A stretch of 38,146 nucleotides of DNA from Flavobacteriaceae bacterium (lineage in GTDB: Bacteria > Bacteroidota > Bacteroidia > Flavobacteriales > Flavobacteriaceae): the NCBI GenBank assembly GCA_002697255.1, contig NZUH01000009.1, positions 1-38,146 on the forward strand, read 5' to 3'. The position numbers and the translations under genes were made by a program. Each line of letters begins with the position of its first letter. Positions within the stretch are counted from its first letter, which is position 1. Positions 1 through 7,587 of the stretch are shown in pieces. The notes beneath the pieces are model-generated. The model was not told the DNA's origin. It saw nothing but the letters and a program-made list of their open reading frames with translations, and did not search any database.

Positions 1-277
1 AGAAGAAACGCCAGCAGAAGAAACGCCAGCAGAAGAAACGCCAGCAGAAGAAACGCCAGCGGAAGAAACGCCAGCGGAAGAAACGCCAGCAGAAGAAACA
101 CCTGCGGAAGAAACACCTGCGGAAGAAACGTCAGCGGAAGAAACGCCAGCAGAAGAAACACCTGCGGAAGAAACGCCAGCGGAAGAAACGCCAGCGGAAG
201 AAACGCCAGCGGAAGAAACGCCAGCAGAAGAAACACCTGCGGAAGAAACACCTGCGGAAGAAGATTCAAAAAATTAA
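1..277 (+). CDS. rpsP: 30S ribosomal protein S16, C-terminal tail (5' truncated by window)
   Basis: The open frame runs in from the left edge (codons start at position 2) and ends at TAA 275-277. What is visible is only a low-complexity tail: seventeen five-residue units, nearly all Glu-Glu-Thr-Pro-Ala with one Glu-Glu-Thr-Ser-Ala, then EEDSKN. No conserved domain is inside the window. I call it S16 because in Bacteroidota rpsP lies directly upstream of rimM, which follows here, and S16 in this phylum often has an Ala/Glu/Pro-rich C-terminal extension. That assignment is inference from position. The tail is strongly acidic, unlike the basic S16 core. Confidence 0.7.
   Translation, partial: EETPAEETPAEETPAEETPAEETPAEETPAEETPAEETPAEETSAEETPAEETPAEETPAEETPAEETPAEETPAEETPAEETPAEEDSKN
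2..256 (+). repeat. 15-bp tandem repeat, 17 units, coding an EETPA tail
   Basis: Seventeen consecutive 15-bp units of the type gaagaaacgccagca lie in frame within the end of rpsP. Differences between units are almost all at third codon positions (acg/aca, cca/cct, gca/gcg), so the protein repeat is preserved. The one replacement is tca for cca at about 132-134. The array starts at or before the window edge, so 17 is a minimum. Its base composition is richer in G and C than the surrounding DNA. Confidence 0.95.
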
Positions 278-335
278 TAAATATTTATAATCTTTATTTC
301 ATACATTTATAAGAGTAAGTATAATACTTTAGTAA

Positions 336-860
336 ATGAATGATAGTAAATTTTATTTCCTTGGAAAAATAACTAGAAAATACAGTTTCAAGGGTGAACT
401 CATTATATATTTAGATACAGATAATCCATCTGATTATTTTCAAATTAAAAAAGTATTTATAAAAATTAACGATCGCTTCATTCCTTATTTCTTAACAGAA
501 ATATACCCATATAAGAATAATAGCATTAGGGTTAAAGTTGAAGACGTTAATGATGAAAATGAAGCAAATCAATTGATTAATAAAGAAATTTATTTACCTA
601 CTAGTTCACTTCCAACTTTAGAGGGTAATAAATTTTATTATCATGAAGTAGAAGGTTTTAAAATCATTGATAAAAAAAATGGTGATATAGGATTTATTAA
701 ATATGTGAATGATAAATCTCCACAACATTTATTTATTCTGGATCACAATAAAAAAGAAGTGCTAGTTCCAATTAATGATGATCTAATTATAGATATTGAC
801 AGAAAAGAAAAATTAATTAGAATGGATTTGCCGAGCGGGTTAATTGAACTTTATTCATAG
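336..860 (+). CDS. rimM: Ribosome maturation factor RimM
   Basis: RimM binds S19 in the 30S head and helps 16S rRNA processing and late 30S assembly. The 174-residue length fits the family. The N-terminal beta-barrel starts with FLGKITRKYSFKGELII, matching the usual 'GkI.k.hGlkGel.v' opening. The C-terminal PRC-barrel-like half begins near residue 98 (KFYYHEVEGF) and contains the typical VPINDDLI...D segment near 147-155. It lies 58 bp after the S16 stop, the standard rpsP-rimM order, and only 3 bp before the next gene, so the three are probably cotranscribed. Confidence 0.93.
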   Translation: MNDSKFYFLGKITRKYSFKGELIIYLDTDNPSDYFQIKKVFIKINDRFIPYFLTEIYPYKNNSIRVKVEDVNDENEANQLINKEIYLPTSSLPTLEGNKFYYHEVEGFKIIDKKNGDIGFIKYVNDKSPQHLFILDHNKKEVLVPINDDLIIDIDRKEKLIRMDLPSGLIELYS

Positions 861-863
861 AAT

Positions 864-1955
864 ATGGATTATAAAATTTATGTAGATAAAGATATTTGTA
901 AAGCAGAAACACTACCTGCGAAATTTTACAAAGATCAAGAAATTTTTGAACTGGTTAGAAAAAAAATATTTTTAAAATGTTGGCATTGGATTGGGGACGA
1001 ATCTTTAACCGAAAACAAGAATTCTGTTTATCCTTTAAATCTGTATCCAAAATTTTTAGACGAACCCATATTAATTACTCGAAATCAAAATAATAATATC
1101 AATTTTTTTTCCAACGTATGTACTCACAGAGGAAATATTCTTGTAAAAGAAAAAGGTAAATCAAAAAAAATTACATGTTCTTATCATGGACGAAGATTTG
1201 ACAATAATGGAATATTTGAATTTATGCCTGAATTTCAAAAAACTGAGAATTTTCCAAGAGAATGTGATAACCTCTATAAATTTTCATCTTTTAATTGGAA
1301 AAAATTGCTATTTGTAGGATTAAACCCAGATTTTGAGATTGAAAAAATTTTAACTAAAATTGAAGAAAGGATCGGATTCCTACCCTTGAATGATCTTAAC
1401 CCTGATTTGACACTTTCTAAAGACTACAATATAAATGCAAATTGGGCTTTGTACTGTGATAATTACCTAGAAGGATTTCACGTTCCATTTGTACATAAGG
1501 ACCTAAACGAGGTTTTAGATTATAATAGTTATAAAACCGAAGTTGATGAGTTTTTTAATCTTCAAATTGGGTACGGCAAAAACGAAGTCGAATGCTTCAA
1601 CATACCTAAATTTCACAAAGATTATGGAAAAAATATTGCAGCATACTACTATTGGATTTTTCCTAATCTAATGTTAAACTTTTATCCGTGGGGAATTTCA
1701 ATAAATCTGGTTTGTCCAGAATCAAATTCAAAGACAAAAATATTATTCCGATCTTATGTTTTTGACAAAACCAAATTGAATCACGGAGCTAGTAGTGATT
1801 TAGATAAAGTTGAAATGGAAGATGAAGAAATTGTGCAAACTGTTCAAATGGGTATTAAATCATCTTTTTATAACACAGGCAGATTCTCACCTACCATGGA
1901 GCGCGGAGTACATCATTTTCATTCCCTAATTTCAAATTTCTTAAATAAGAAATAA
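864..1955 (+). CDS. Rieske-type ring-hydroxylating oxygenase alpha subunit
   Basis: Mononuclear-iron oxygenase of 363 residues. Rieske [2Fe-2S] ligands are visible as Cys86-x-His88 and Cys105-x2-His108 (CTHRGN and CSYHGR). The catalytic iron site is in DNYLEGFHVPFVH, with His206 and His211. The C-terminal stretch DEEIVQTVQMG followed by GRFSP and E.GV..FH is typical of the glycine betaine/carnitine-type and related alpha subunits. The substrate cannot be read from the sequence. No dedicated reductase gene adjoins it; the nearest flavoprotein reductase is the FNR at 4080-5132 on the other strand. It follows rimM by 3 bp. Confidence 0.85.
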   Translation: MDYKIYVDKDICKAETLPAKFYKDQEIFELVRKKIFLKCWHWIGDESLTENKNSVYPLNLYPKFLDEPILITRNQNNNINFFSNVCTHRGNILVKEKGKSKKITCSYHGRRFDNNGIFEFMPEFQKTENFPRECDNLYKFSSFNWKKLLFVGLNPDFEIEKILTKIEERIGFLPLNDLNPDLTLSKDYNINANWALYCDNYLEGFHVPFVHKDLNEVLDYNSYKTEVDEFFNLQIGYGKNEVECFNIPKFHKDYGKNIAAYYYWIFPNLMLNFYPWGISINLVCPESNSKTKILFRSYVFDKTKLNHGASSDLDKVEMEDEEIVQTVQMGIKSSFYNTGRFSPTMERGVHHFHSLISNFLNKK

Positions 1956-1990
1956 AGTAAAAAAAAATTCAATCTTAAACAGGCATTATT

Positions 1991-1998
1991 TAAATTTG
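1991..1998 (+). promoter_or_regulatory. Candidate -7 promoter box for gcdH
   Basis: TAAATTTG matches the Bacteroidota -7 consensus TANNTTTG and lies 14 nt before the gcdH ATG. I see no good -33 TTTG at the expected spacing, so this rests on one box in AT-rich DNA. Confidence 0.35.
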
Positions 1999-2012
1999 TA
2001 AAAAATTTAACT

Positions 2013-3191
2013 ATGAAACCTGATCTATTTGAAGCCCCTGATTATTACAATCTTGATGAACTACTTACAGATGAACACAAATTAATAAGAGACTCAGCAA
2101 GAGATTGGGTGAAAAAATCTATTTCTCCGATTATAGAAGATTATGCTCAAAAAGCTAAATTCCCTGAACATATTATTAATGAATTGGCTGACATTGGTGC
2201 TTTTGGGCCTTATATTCCAGAAAAATACGGAGGACCTGGACTTGACAATATTTCTTACGGCCTATTAATGCAAGAAATTGAAAGAGGTGATTCTGGTATC
2301 AGATCAACTGCATCAGTTCAATCATCTCTTGTTATGTATCCTATTTGGAAATATGGAAGTGAAGAGCAAAAAATGAAATTTTTACCAAAATTAGCTACTG
2401 GTGATCTTATGGGATGCTTTGGATTAACCGAGCCTGATCATGGGTCTAACCCTGGTGGAATGACAACTAATTTTAAAGATAAAGGGGATCACTTTCTTTT
2501 AAATGGTGCAAAACTATGGATTTCAAATGCTCCTTTTGCTGATATTGCTATCGTTTGGGCAAAAAATGAAGAGGGAAGAATTCACGGCCTTATTGTAGAA
2601 AGAGAAATGGAAGGTTTCACAACTCCTGAGACACATAATAAATGGTCATTGAGGGCGAGTTCTACTGGAGAATTAATTTTTAACGATGTCAAAGTGCCTA
2701 AGGAAAATCTTTTACCAAATAAATCTGGGTTAGGAGCGCCGTTAGGTTGTCTTGACTCTGCAAGGTATGGAATTGCTTGGGGAGCTATAGGAGCTGCTAT
2801 GGATTGTTATGATACCGCTTTAAGATATAGTAAAGAAAGGGTTCAATTTGGAAAACCAATTGGTGGATTTCAGTTACAACAAAAAAAGTTAGCTGAAATG
2901 ATAACAGAAATTACAAAAGCCCAGTTATTAGCATGGAGATTAGGCACGTTAAAAAATGAAGGAAAAGCATCTTCTGCTCAAATATCAATGGCTAAAAGGA
3001 ATAATGTTGAAATGGCAATGAAAATTGCCAGAGAAGCAAGACAAATTTTAGGAGGTATGGGCATCACTGGTGATTATTCAATAATGAGGCATATGATGAA
3101 TTTAGAAAGTGTAGTTACGTATGAAGGAACCCATGATATTCATTTACTTATCACTGGTTTAGATATCACAGGGCTTAATGCATTTAAATAA
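2013..3191 (+). CDS. gcdH: Glutaryl-CoA dehydrogenase (acyl-CoA dehydrogenase family)
   Basis: FAD enzyme that oxidises and decarboxylates glutaryl-CoA to crotonyl-CoA in lysine/tryptophan breakdown, passing electrons to ETF. The 392-residue protein resembles GCDH along its length: QSSLVMYPI, GCFGLTEPDHGSNPG, KLWISNAPFAD and RYGIAWGAIGA. The catalytic base is Glu371 in VTYEGTHDIH. Glu90 and Arg97 (ERGDSGIR) match the residue pair human GCDH uses at the substrate's gamma-carboxylate, which favours this over a straight-chain acyl-CoA dehydrogenase. DUF3050 follows 6 bp later. A saccharopine dehydrogenase at 17460 fits a lysine degradation route. Confidence 0.9.
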   Translation: MKPDLFEAPDYYNLDELLTDEHKLIRDSARDWVKKSISPIIEDYAQKAKFPEHIINELADIGAFGPYIPEKYGGPGLDNISYGLLMQEIERGDSGIRSTASVQSSLVMYPIWKYGSEEQKMKFLPKLATGDLMGCFGLTEPDHGSNPGGMTTNFKDKGDHFLLNGAKLWISNAPFADIAIVWAKNEEGRIHGLIVEREMEGFTTPETHNKWSLRASSTGELIFNDVKVPKENLLPNKSGLGAPLGCLDSARYGIAWGAIGAAMDCYDTALRYSKERVQFGKPIGGFQLQQKKLAEMITEITKAQLLAWRLGTLKNEGKASSAQISMAKRNNVEMAMKIAREARQILGGMGITGDYSIMRHMMNLESVVTYEGTHDIHLLITGLDITGLNAFK

Positions 3192-3197
3192 ATAAAA

Positions 3198-4028
3198 ATG
3201 AATATTAATTATATTGAAAATAAAATTAAACCGTTAAGAGATAGGCTATTAAACCATAAGCTTTACTCAAGGATAGGTAAGATTGAAGATCTACAGCTTT
3301 TTACCGAAAATCACATTTATGCAGTATGGGACTTTATGTCATTACTTAAGGCTTTGCAGATAAATTTAACCTGTACTAAAATACCTTGGGGACCAAATAA
3401 GAATTCCCAAACCTCTTATCTAATAAATGAAATAGTTCTTGCTGAAGAAACCGATTTGAATCAGGCTGGAGAAAGAAAAAGCCACTATGAATTATACATT
3501 GATGCAATGGTTGATATTGGTGCTTCCATTGAAAAACCAACAAATCATATTAAAGAATTGATTAATTCTAATGATATTTTTGCAACGATTAATGATCTTA
3601 AAATTCACAAAAATATTAAAGAGTTCTTAAACTTTACATTTTCTGTTATTGACGAAGGTAAGCCTCACAAAATAGCAGCAATTTTTACATTTGGAAGAGA
3701 GAATCTTATTCCTAATATGTTTAATGAAATTCTTCACGAATTTCAAAAAAATATATCAAACTTAGATATCTCAAAACTTATATACTATTTTGAAAGACAT
3801 ATTGAACTTGACGAAGATGAGCATGGGCCTATGGCTTTAGAGATGGTTACAGAGCTGGCAAAAGACAATCCAAAAAAATGGCAAGAAATTGAAACCATTT
3901 CTCTTGAGGCATTAAGCAAAAGAATTTTATTGTGGGATGCTATTTATGAGAATTTAGAAAACCAAGTAAATTGGTCTAAGGAAAGATGTGAAAAAAACGA
4001 AACTTATTCTTTAGATTATAAAAACTGA
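3198..4028 (+). CDS. DUF3050 family protein, heme-oxygenase-like fold
   Basis: A 276-residue soluble, mainly helical protein recognised as DUF3050 from the ENHIYAVWDFMSLLKALQ opening (about residues 37-54), the NEIVLAEETD and SHYELYIDAM blocks (about 77-104) and a C-terminal HIELDEDEHGP block (about 201-211). The family has a heme-oxygenase-like fold with no settled function. The spaced His/Glu/Asp residues (His39, Glu78, Glu84, His96, Glu98, His201, Asp205, His209) look like a non-heme iron site, as in heme-oxygenase-like diiron oxidases; that is inference. It follows gcdH by 6 bp and probably shares its transcript. Confidence 0.8.
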   Translation: MNINYIENKIKPLRDRLLNHKLYSRIGKIEDLQLFTENHIYAVWDFMSLLKALQINLTCTKIPWGPNKNSQTSYLINEIVLAEETDLNQAGERKSHYELYIDAMVDIGASIEKPTNHIKELINSNDIFATINDLKIHKNIKEFLNFTFSVIDEGKPHKIAAIFTFGRENLIPNMFNEILHEFQKNISNLDISKLIYYFERHIELDEDEHGPMALEMVTELAKDNPKKWQEIETISLEALSKRILLWDAIYENLENQVNWSKERCEKNETYSLDYKN

Positions 4029-4046
4029 ATAGCAAGATATAGCTTT

Positions 4047-4070
4047 AAAGACAGTAAATTACTGGACTTT
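4047..4070. terminator. Weak hairpin between convergent genes
   Basis: AAAG-a-CAGTAA-a-TTACTG-ga-CTTT forms a near-perfect inverted repeat between the convergent ends of the DUF3050 gene and the FNR gene. It could end transcripts from either side, but there is no long T-run, so termination is only suggested. Confidence 0.35.
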
Positions 4071-4079
4071 ATAAATAAA

Positions 4080-5132
4080 CTATTTAATAGATTTTACAAC
4101 TGATCCTTCAGCCTTCTTAATCGATCCATCGAATCCTTCAACTCCTGAGACAGTAGTGTATTTTAATATGAATTTTTTTTCAGGATTTATGATTTTAAAA
4201 GCCGCTTGACACATCAATGCCGCTTCATGAAAACCACATAAAATCAGATTCAATTTCCCAGGATAAGTATTTATATCACCAATGGCAAATACACCTGGAA
4301 TATTTGTTTGATAATCAAGTGAATTATTTACAAGAATTGAATTTTTTTCAATCTCTAATCCCCATTCAGAAATTGAACCTAACTTTGGCGTTAATCCAAA
4401 TAAGGGAATAAAATAGTCAGCCTTAATTTCTATATTTTCATTGTCTTTTTTAACAACAACGGAATTTAATTTATCATTTCCATTTAAGGAAATAACTTCA
4501 GCTGGAGTTATTAAATTAATTTTATTTTGATCTTTTAATAATTGAACTTTTTCAACTGAATCATTTGCTCCCCTAAATTCATTTCTTCTATGTATTAAAG
4601 TTATATTCTTTGCAATTTTTGATAATTCAATTGTCCAATCTAATGCTGAATCACCTCCTCCAGCTATTATCACATTTTTATTTTTAAAAATTTGAGGCTC
4701 ACGAATAAAATATAAGACTCCTTTATCCTCAAATTTATCTATCCCCACAAAGGAAGGTTTTCTAGGTTGAAATCCACCTAATCCACCAGCAATAACAACA
4801 ATTGGAGCCCGATGTAATGTTCCTTTATTAGTAACAACTGTAAAACTACCATCATCATTTTTTAATAGTTTTTCAGCTTTTTCTCCAAGAGTAAAACCAG
4901 GCTTAAATTGACTGTTTTGTTTGAGTAAGTTTTCAATTAAATCACCTGCTAAAATTTCTGGATATGCAGGTATATCATAAATAGGTTTTTTTGGATATAA
5001 TTCGATACATTGACCACCAGGTTTCGGAAGAATATCAATTAAATGGCATTTCATTTTTAACAAACCTGCTTCGAATACCGCAAAGAGACCGACAGGGCCA
5101 GCACCGATAATAAGTATATCTGTTTTAATCAT
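4080..5132 (-). CDS. Ferredoxin-NADP+ reductase, thioredoxin-reductase-like type
   Basis: FAD/NAD(P)-binding oxidoreductase of 350 residues. The N-terminal dinucleotide motif is GAGPVGLFA; the second, NADPH-binding motif is GGGDSALDW. The CxxC of thioredoxin reductase is missing at the place where ALDW stands, which together with KPGGQCIELYPKKPIYDIP near residue 38 identifies the YumC/FNR2 class that moves electrons between NADPH and ferredoxin. GVFAIGDIN near the C terminus is the FAD-contacting motif. It is the last gene of the mrp-nifU-fnr run, 7 bp after the nifU-like stop, suggesting a role in electron supply for Fe-S cluster work. Confidence 0.9.
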   Translation of the reverse strand: MIKTDILIIGAGPVGLFAVFEAGLLKMKCHLIDILPKPGGQCIELYPKKPIYDIPAYPEILAGDLIENLLKQNSQFKPGFTLGEKAEKLLKNDDGSFTVVTNKGTLHRAPIVVIAGGLGGFQPRKPSFVGIDKFEDKGVLYFIREPQIFKNKNVIIAGGGDSALDWTIELSKIAKNITLIHRRNEFRGANDSVEKVQLLKDQNKINLITPAEVISLNGNDKLNSVVVKKDNENIEIKADYFIPLFGLTPKLGSISEWGLEIEKNSILVNNSLDYQTNIPGVFAIGDINTYPGKLNLILCGFHEAALMCQAAFKIINPEKKFILKYTTVSGVEGFDGSIKKAEGSVVKSIK

Positions 5133-5139
5133 GAAAAAT

Positions 5140-5373
5140 CTATTCTACGCTAATAACATCTTCAATTTCTGGTGCGTGTTTTTTTATAATCATCTCTACA
5201 CCTGACTTTAAAGTCATTTGATTAACGGTACAAGTTGAACAAGCTCCCTCAAATTTTACTTTAACGGTTTTTTTATCAACTGAAACCAAAGAAATGTCTC
5301 CACCATCATTTTTTAGAAAAGGTCTAATTTCATCTAAAGCGACTTCAATATTATTTTTTAATGTTTTATTCAT
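5140..5373 (-). CDS. NifU-like Fe-S cluster scaffold protein (Nfu domain)
   Basis: A stand-alone 77-residue Nfu domain: NNIEVALDEIRPFLKNDGGDISLV followed by a CSTC (CxxC) motif in GACSTCTVNQMTLKSG. Two such chains would hold one [4Fe-4S] cluster for delivery to apo-proteins. I start at the ATG at 5373, which overlaps the mrp stop by one base (TAATG); a longer frame to 5397 only adds residues that read through the end of mrp. It sits between mrp and fnr and is almost certainly translationally coupled to mrp. Confidence 0.9.
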   Translation of the reverse strand: MNKTLKNNIEVALDEIRPFLKNDGGDISLVSVDKKTVKVKFEGACSTCTVNQMTLKSGVEMIIKKHAPEIEDVISVE

Positions 5374-6485
5374 TACTTTTTGCTTACAGCAGAGCAACCT
5401 GCCATTGTTGTTATTTTTAGTATTTCTGAGGGTGGTAAATCATTATTTCTTTTAACAAGCTCAGAAACTAAATTTTTTGTAATATCCTTGAAAGTTAGTG
5501 AAATTTTTGAATCTTCTTGTAATGAGGCTGGATGACCAAAATCAGATGCTTCTCTAATACTTTGTAAAATGGGTACTTCTCCCAAAAATTGAACTTTCAT
5601 GTCATGAGAAAGATTTTTAGCTCCGTTTTTTCCAAAAATGTAATATTTATTGTCTGGCAATTCAAATGGGGTAAAGTAGGCCATATTTTCAACCAAACCA
5701 AGAACAGGAACATTTATACTTTTTTGCTTAAACATTGCTATCCCTTTTCTTGCATCGGCCAAGGCAATATTCTGAGGAGTACTTACAATAACACTCCCCG
5801 TTACCGGAAGTGCTTGTAAAATACTCAAATGAATATCACCAGTTCCTGGTGGAAGATCAACTAATAAAAAATCAAGATCACCCCAGTCAGCGTCAAAAAT
5901 CATTTGATTTAATGCTTTAGAAGCCATAGGTCCTCTCCAAATAACTGCTTGATCAGGCTTAGTAAAAAAACCAATTGATAAAATTTTTACTCCGTAATTT
6001 TCAACTGGCTTCATTTTATTTTTACCATCAATTGTCACACTTAAAGGTCTTGCTTCAGTAATATCAAACATAATCGGAATGGATGGACCATAAATATCTG
6101 CGTCTAAAATACCAACATTAAAACCCATTTTTGAAAGTGATATAGCAATATTTGATGTTACAGTAGATTTACCTACCCCTCCTTTTCCGGATGCAATTGC
6201 TATAATATTTTTTATACCCTTAATTGGTTTTCCTTTTATTTCATTTGAAATTGGCTCATCTTTTTCAATCTTAAAATTGATTTTTAATTCAAAATCTGAT
6301 TGAATATTTTCGTTTAATAAATTTTTAATCGAACCTTCTATACTCTTTTTATACTGAAGAGTTGGGTTGGAAGTAGAAATGTCAAAAATAATTTCATTCC
6401 CAAAAATATTTAGGTTAATGATTTTAAAAAAATTTTTATCTAAACTTTCTGTAAGTTTTATAATATTTGCCTTTGATAATTTCAC
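5373..6485 (-). CDS. mrp: Mrp/ApbC/NBP35-type Fe-S cluster carrier ATPase
   Basis: P-loop ATPase of 370 residues with the deviant Walker A GKGGVGKST (in IAIASGKGGVGKSTV). The DADIYGPSIPIMF and DLPPGTGDIHLS blocks are typical of Mrp/ApbC, which load and transfer [4Fe-4S] clusters. The first ~95 residues match the MIP18/DUF59 domain common in bacterial Mrp proteins. The start is GTG at 6485. It heads an operon with the Nfu scaffold and FNR. A TATATTTG box lies 15 nt upstream. Confidence 0.92.
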   Translation of the reverse strand: MKLSKANIIKLTESLDKNFFKIINLNIFGNEIIFDISTSNPTLQYKKSIEGSIKNLLNENIQSDFELKINFKIEKDEPISNEIKGKPIKGIKNIIAIASGKGGVGKSTVTSNIAISLSKMGFNVGILDADIYGPSIPIMFDITEARPLSVTIDGKNKMKPVENYGVKILSIGFFTKPDQAVIWRGPMASKALNQMIFDADWGDLDFLLVDLPPGTGDIHLSILQALPVTGSVIVSTPQNIALADARKGIAMFKQKSINVPVLGLVENMAYFTPFELPDNKYYIFGKNGAKNLSHDMKVQFLGEVPILQSIREASDFGHPASLQEDSKISLTFKDITKNLVSELVKRNNDLPPSEILKITTMAGCSAVSKK

Positions 6486-6500
6486 AAAAAATATTTTTTA

Positions 6501-6508
6501 CAAATATA
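6501..6508 (-). promoter_or_regulatory. Candidate -7 promoter box for mrp
   Basis: On the minus strand the sequence reads TATATTTG, a perfect TANNTTTG -7 box, 15 nt before the GTG start of mrp in a 60-bp gap. The -33 element is not clear. Confidence 0.45.
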
Positions 6509-6545
6509 CTATGAATTGGAAAATTTTAATAGTAATAAATAAATA

Positions 6546-6878
6546 TTAATGTAACTCAACCGAAGGGTCCCAAAGAATATTTTGAAAATTTGTAATAAGA
6601 TTATCTTTTACAACTATACCTTCACTTTCTAGCAACTCTTTCATCAAATTAGTCCCTGAAAAATGATGTTTTCCTGTTAAAAGACCTATCCTATTAACGA
6701 CCCTGTGAGCAGGCACATCATTAATTTTATGTGATGCGTTCATAGCATATCCTACAACACGAGCGCTTTTTGGCGTACCAAGAGCTTTAGCTATCAATCC
6801 ATATGTAGAAACTCTTCCAGAAGGAATTAATCTTACAACTTTATAAACTCTTTTAAAAAAAGATATATCTTCTTTCAT
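6546..6878 (-). CDS. Alkyltransferase-like (ATL) DNA damage-recognition protein
   Basis: A 110-residue protein with only the DNA-binding domain of O6-alkylguanine-DNA alkyltransferase. RVSTYGLIAKALGTPKSARVVGYAM is the helix-turn-helix region with the Arg finger. The active-site motif PCHRV is replaced by PAHRVVNRIG, so the alkyl-accepting Cys is Ala. That defines ATL proteins, which bind O6-alkylguanine and hand it to nucleotide excision repair rather than repairing it themselves. It begins 1 bp after the trmB stop and is likely cotranscribed with it. Confidence 0.9.
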   Translation of the reverse strand: MKEDISFFKRVYKVVRLIPSGRVSTYGLIAKALGTPKSARVVGYAMNASHKINDVPAHRVVNRIGLLTGKHHFSGTNLMKELLESEGIVVKDNLITNFQNILWDPSVELH

Positions 6879-6879
6879 C

Positions 6880-7560
6880 CTACTTTATAATTCTAAAATT
6901 TACAAATGTAATTGGCTTGCCCTGTTTCAAAAATTTTGATTCATAAAAAGTTTGAATTGATAAAGCATTTTTTGGAGTACCAGAATTATTATATATGTTG
7001 TGGTTTGAATAAATGAGTTCTAAAAAATCAGTTGACTTAATTAATCCCAACATATATCCATGTAAAAATTCACTGTCTGTTTTTAGATTTATAATTCCAT
7101 TTGGTATTAAAATTTTCATATAAAGTTCTATAAAATTTAAATTAATTAGTCTATGCTTTTCTCTTTTAAATTTAATTTGAGGGTCAGGAAAGGTTATCCA
7201 TATCTCAGAAACCTCATTCTCAGAAAATATTTTATCGATCAACTCAATTTGAGACCTCACAAATGCTACATTAGCAATTTCGTTATCAATTGCTGTTTTG
7301 GCCCCACGCCAGAACCTTGCTCCTTTAATATCAATTCCTATAAAATTTATACCGGGATTTAATTTTGCTAATTCAAGCGAATATTCACCTTTTCCGCATC
7401 CCAATTCAATCACGATGGGGTTATTATTTTTAAAAAACAACTGCCCCCATTTACCTTTGTATTCAAAATCATTGACAATGAGTTTTTCTCTTTTAGGCTG
7501 GATTACATTTTTAAAAGATAAATTTTCTTTAAATCTCTTTAATTTATTTTTACTTCCCAA
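6880..7560 (-). CDS. trmB: tRNA (guanine-N7-)-methyltransferase
   Basis: SAM-dependent enzyme making m7G46 in tRNA; 226 residues. The SAM-binding motif is VIELGCGKGEYSLELA (about residues 50-65). The family signature appears as WITFPDPQIKFKREKHRLIN, close to the usual FPDPWPKKRHHKRRL. It lies between the histidine kinase upstream (27 bp) and the ATL gene downstream (1 bp) on the same strand. Confidence 0.93.
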   Translation of the reverse strand: MGSKNKLKRFKENLSFKNVIQPKREKLIVNDFEYKGKWGQLFFKNNNPIVIELGCGKGEYSLELAKLNPGINFIGIDIKGARFWRGAKTAIDNEIANVAFVRSQIELIDKIFSENEVSEIWITFPDPQIKFKREKHRLINLNFIELYMKILIPNGIINLKTDSEFLHGYMLGLIKSTDFLELIYSNHNIYNNSGTPKNALSIQTFYESKFLKQGKPITFVNFRIIK

Positions 7561-7587
7561 TTGAATTATTTATAGAAGCTAAACTAA

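Noticed and set aside
1-260. CRISPR-like or minisatellite array at the left edge
   Set aside because: The unit is 15 bp with no spacers, stays in frame, and varies at third codon positions, so it is a coding repeat.
864-4028. Recently acquired island between rimM and the Fe-S operon
   Set aside because: Base composition and codon use look like the neighbours, and there are no integrase, repeats or tRNA at the borders.
7153-7564. Plus-strand open frames inside trmB
   Set aside because: They are antisense to a clearly conserved trmB and have no family resemblance.
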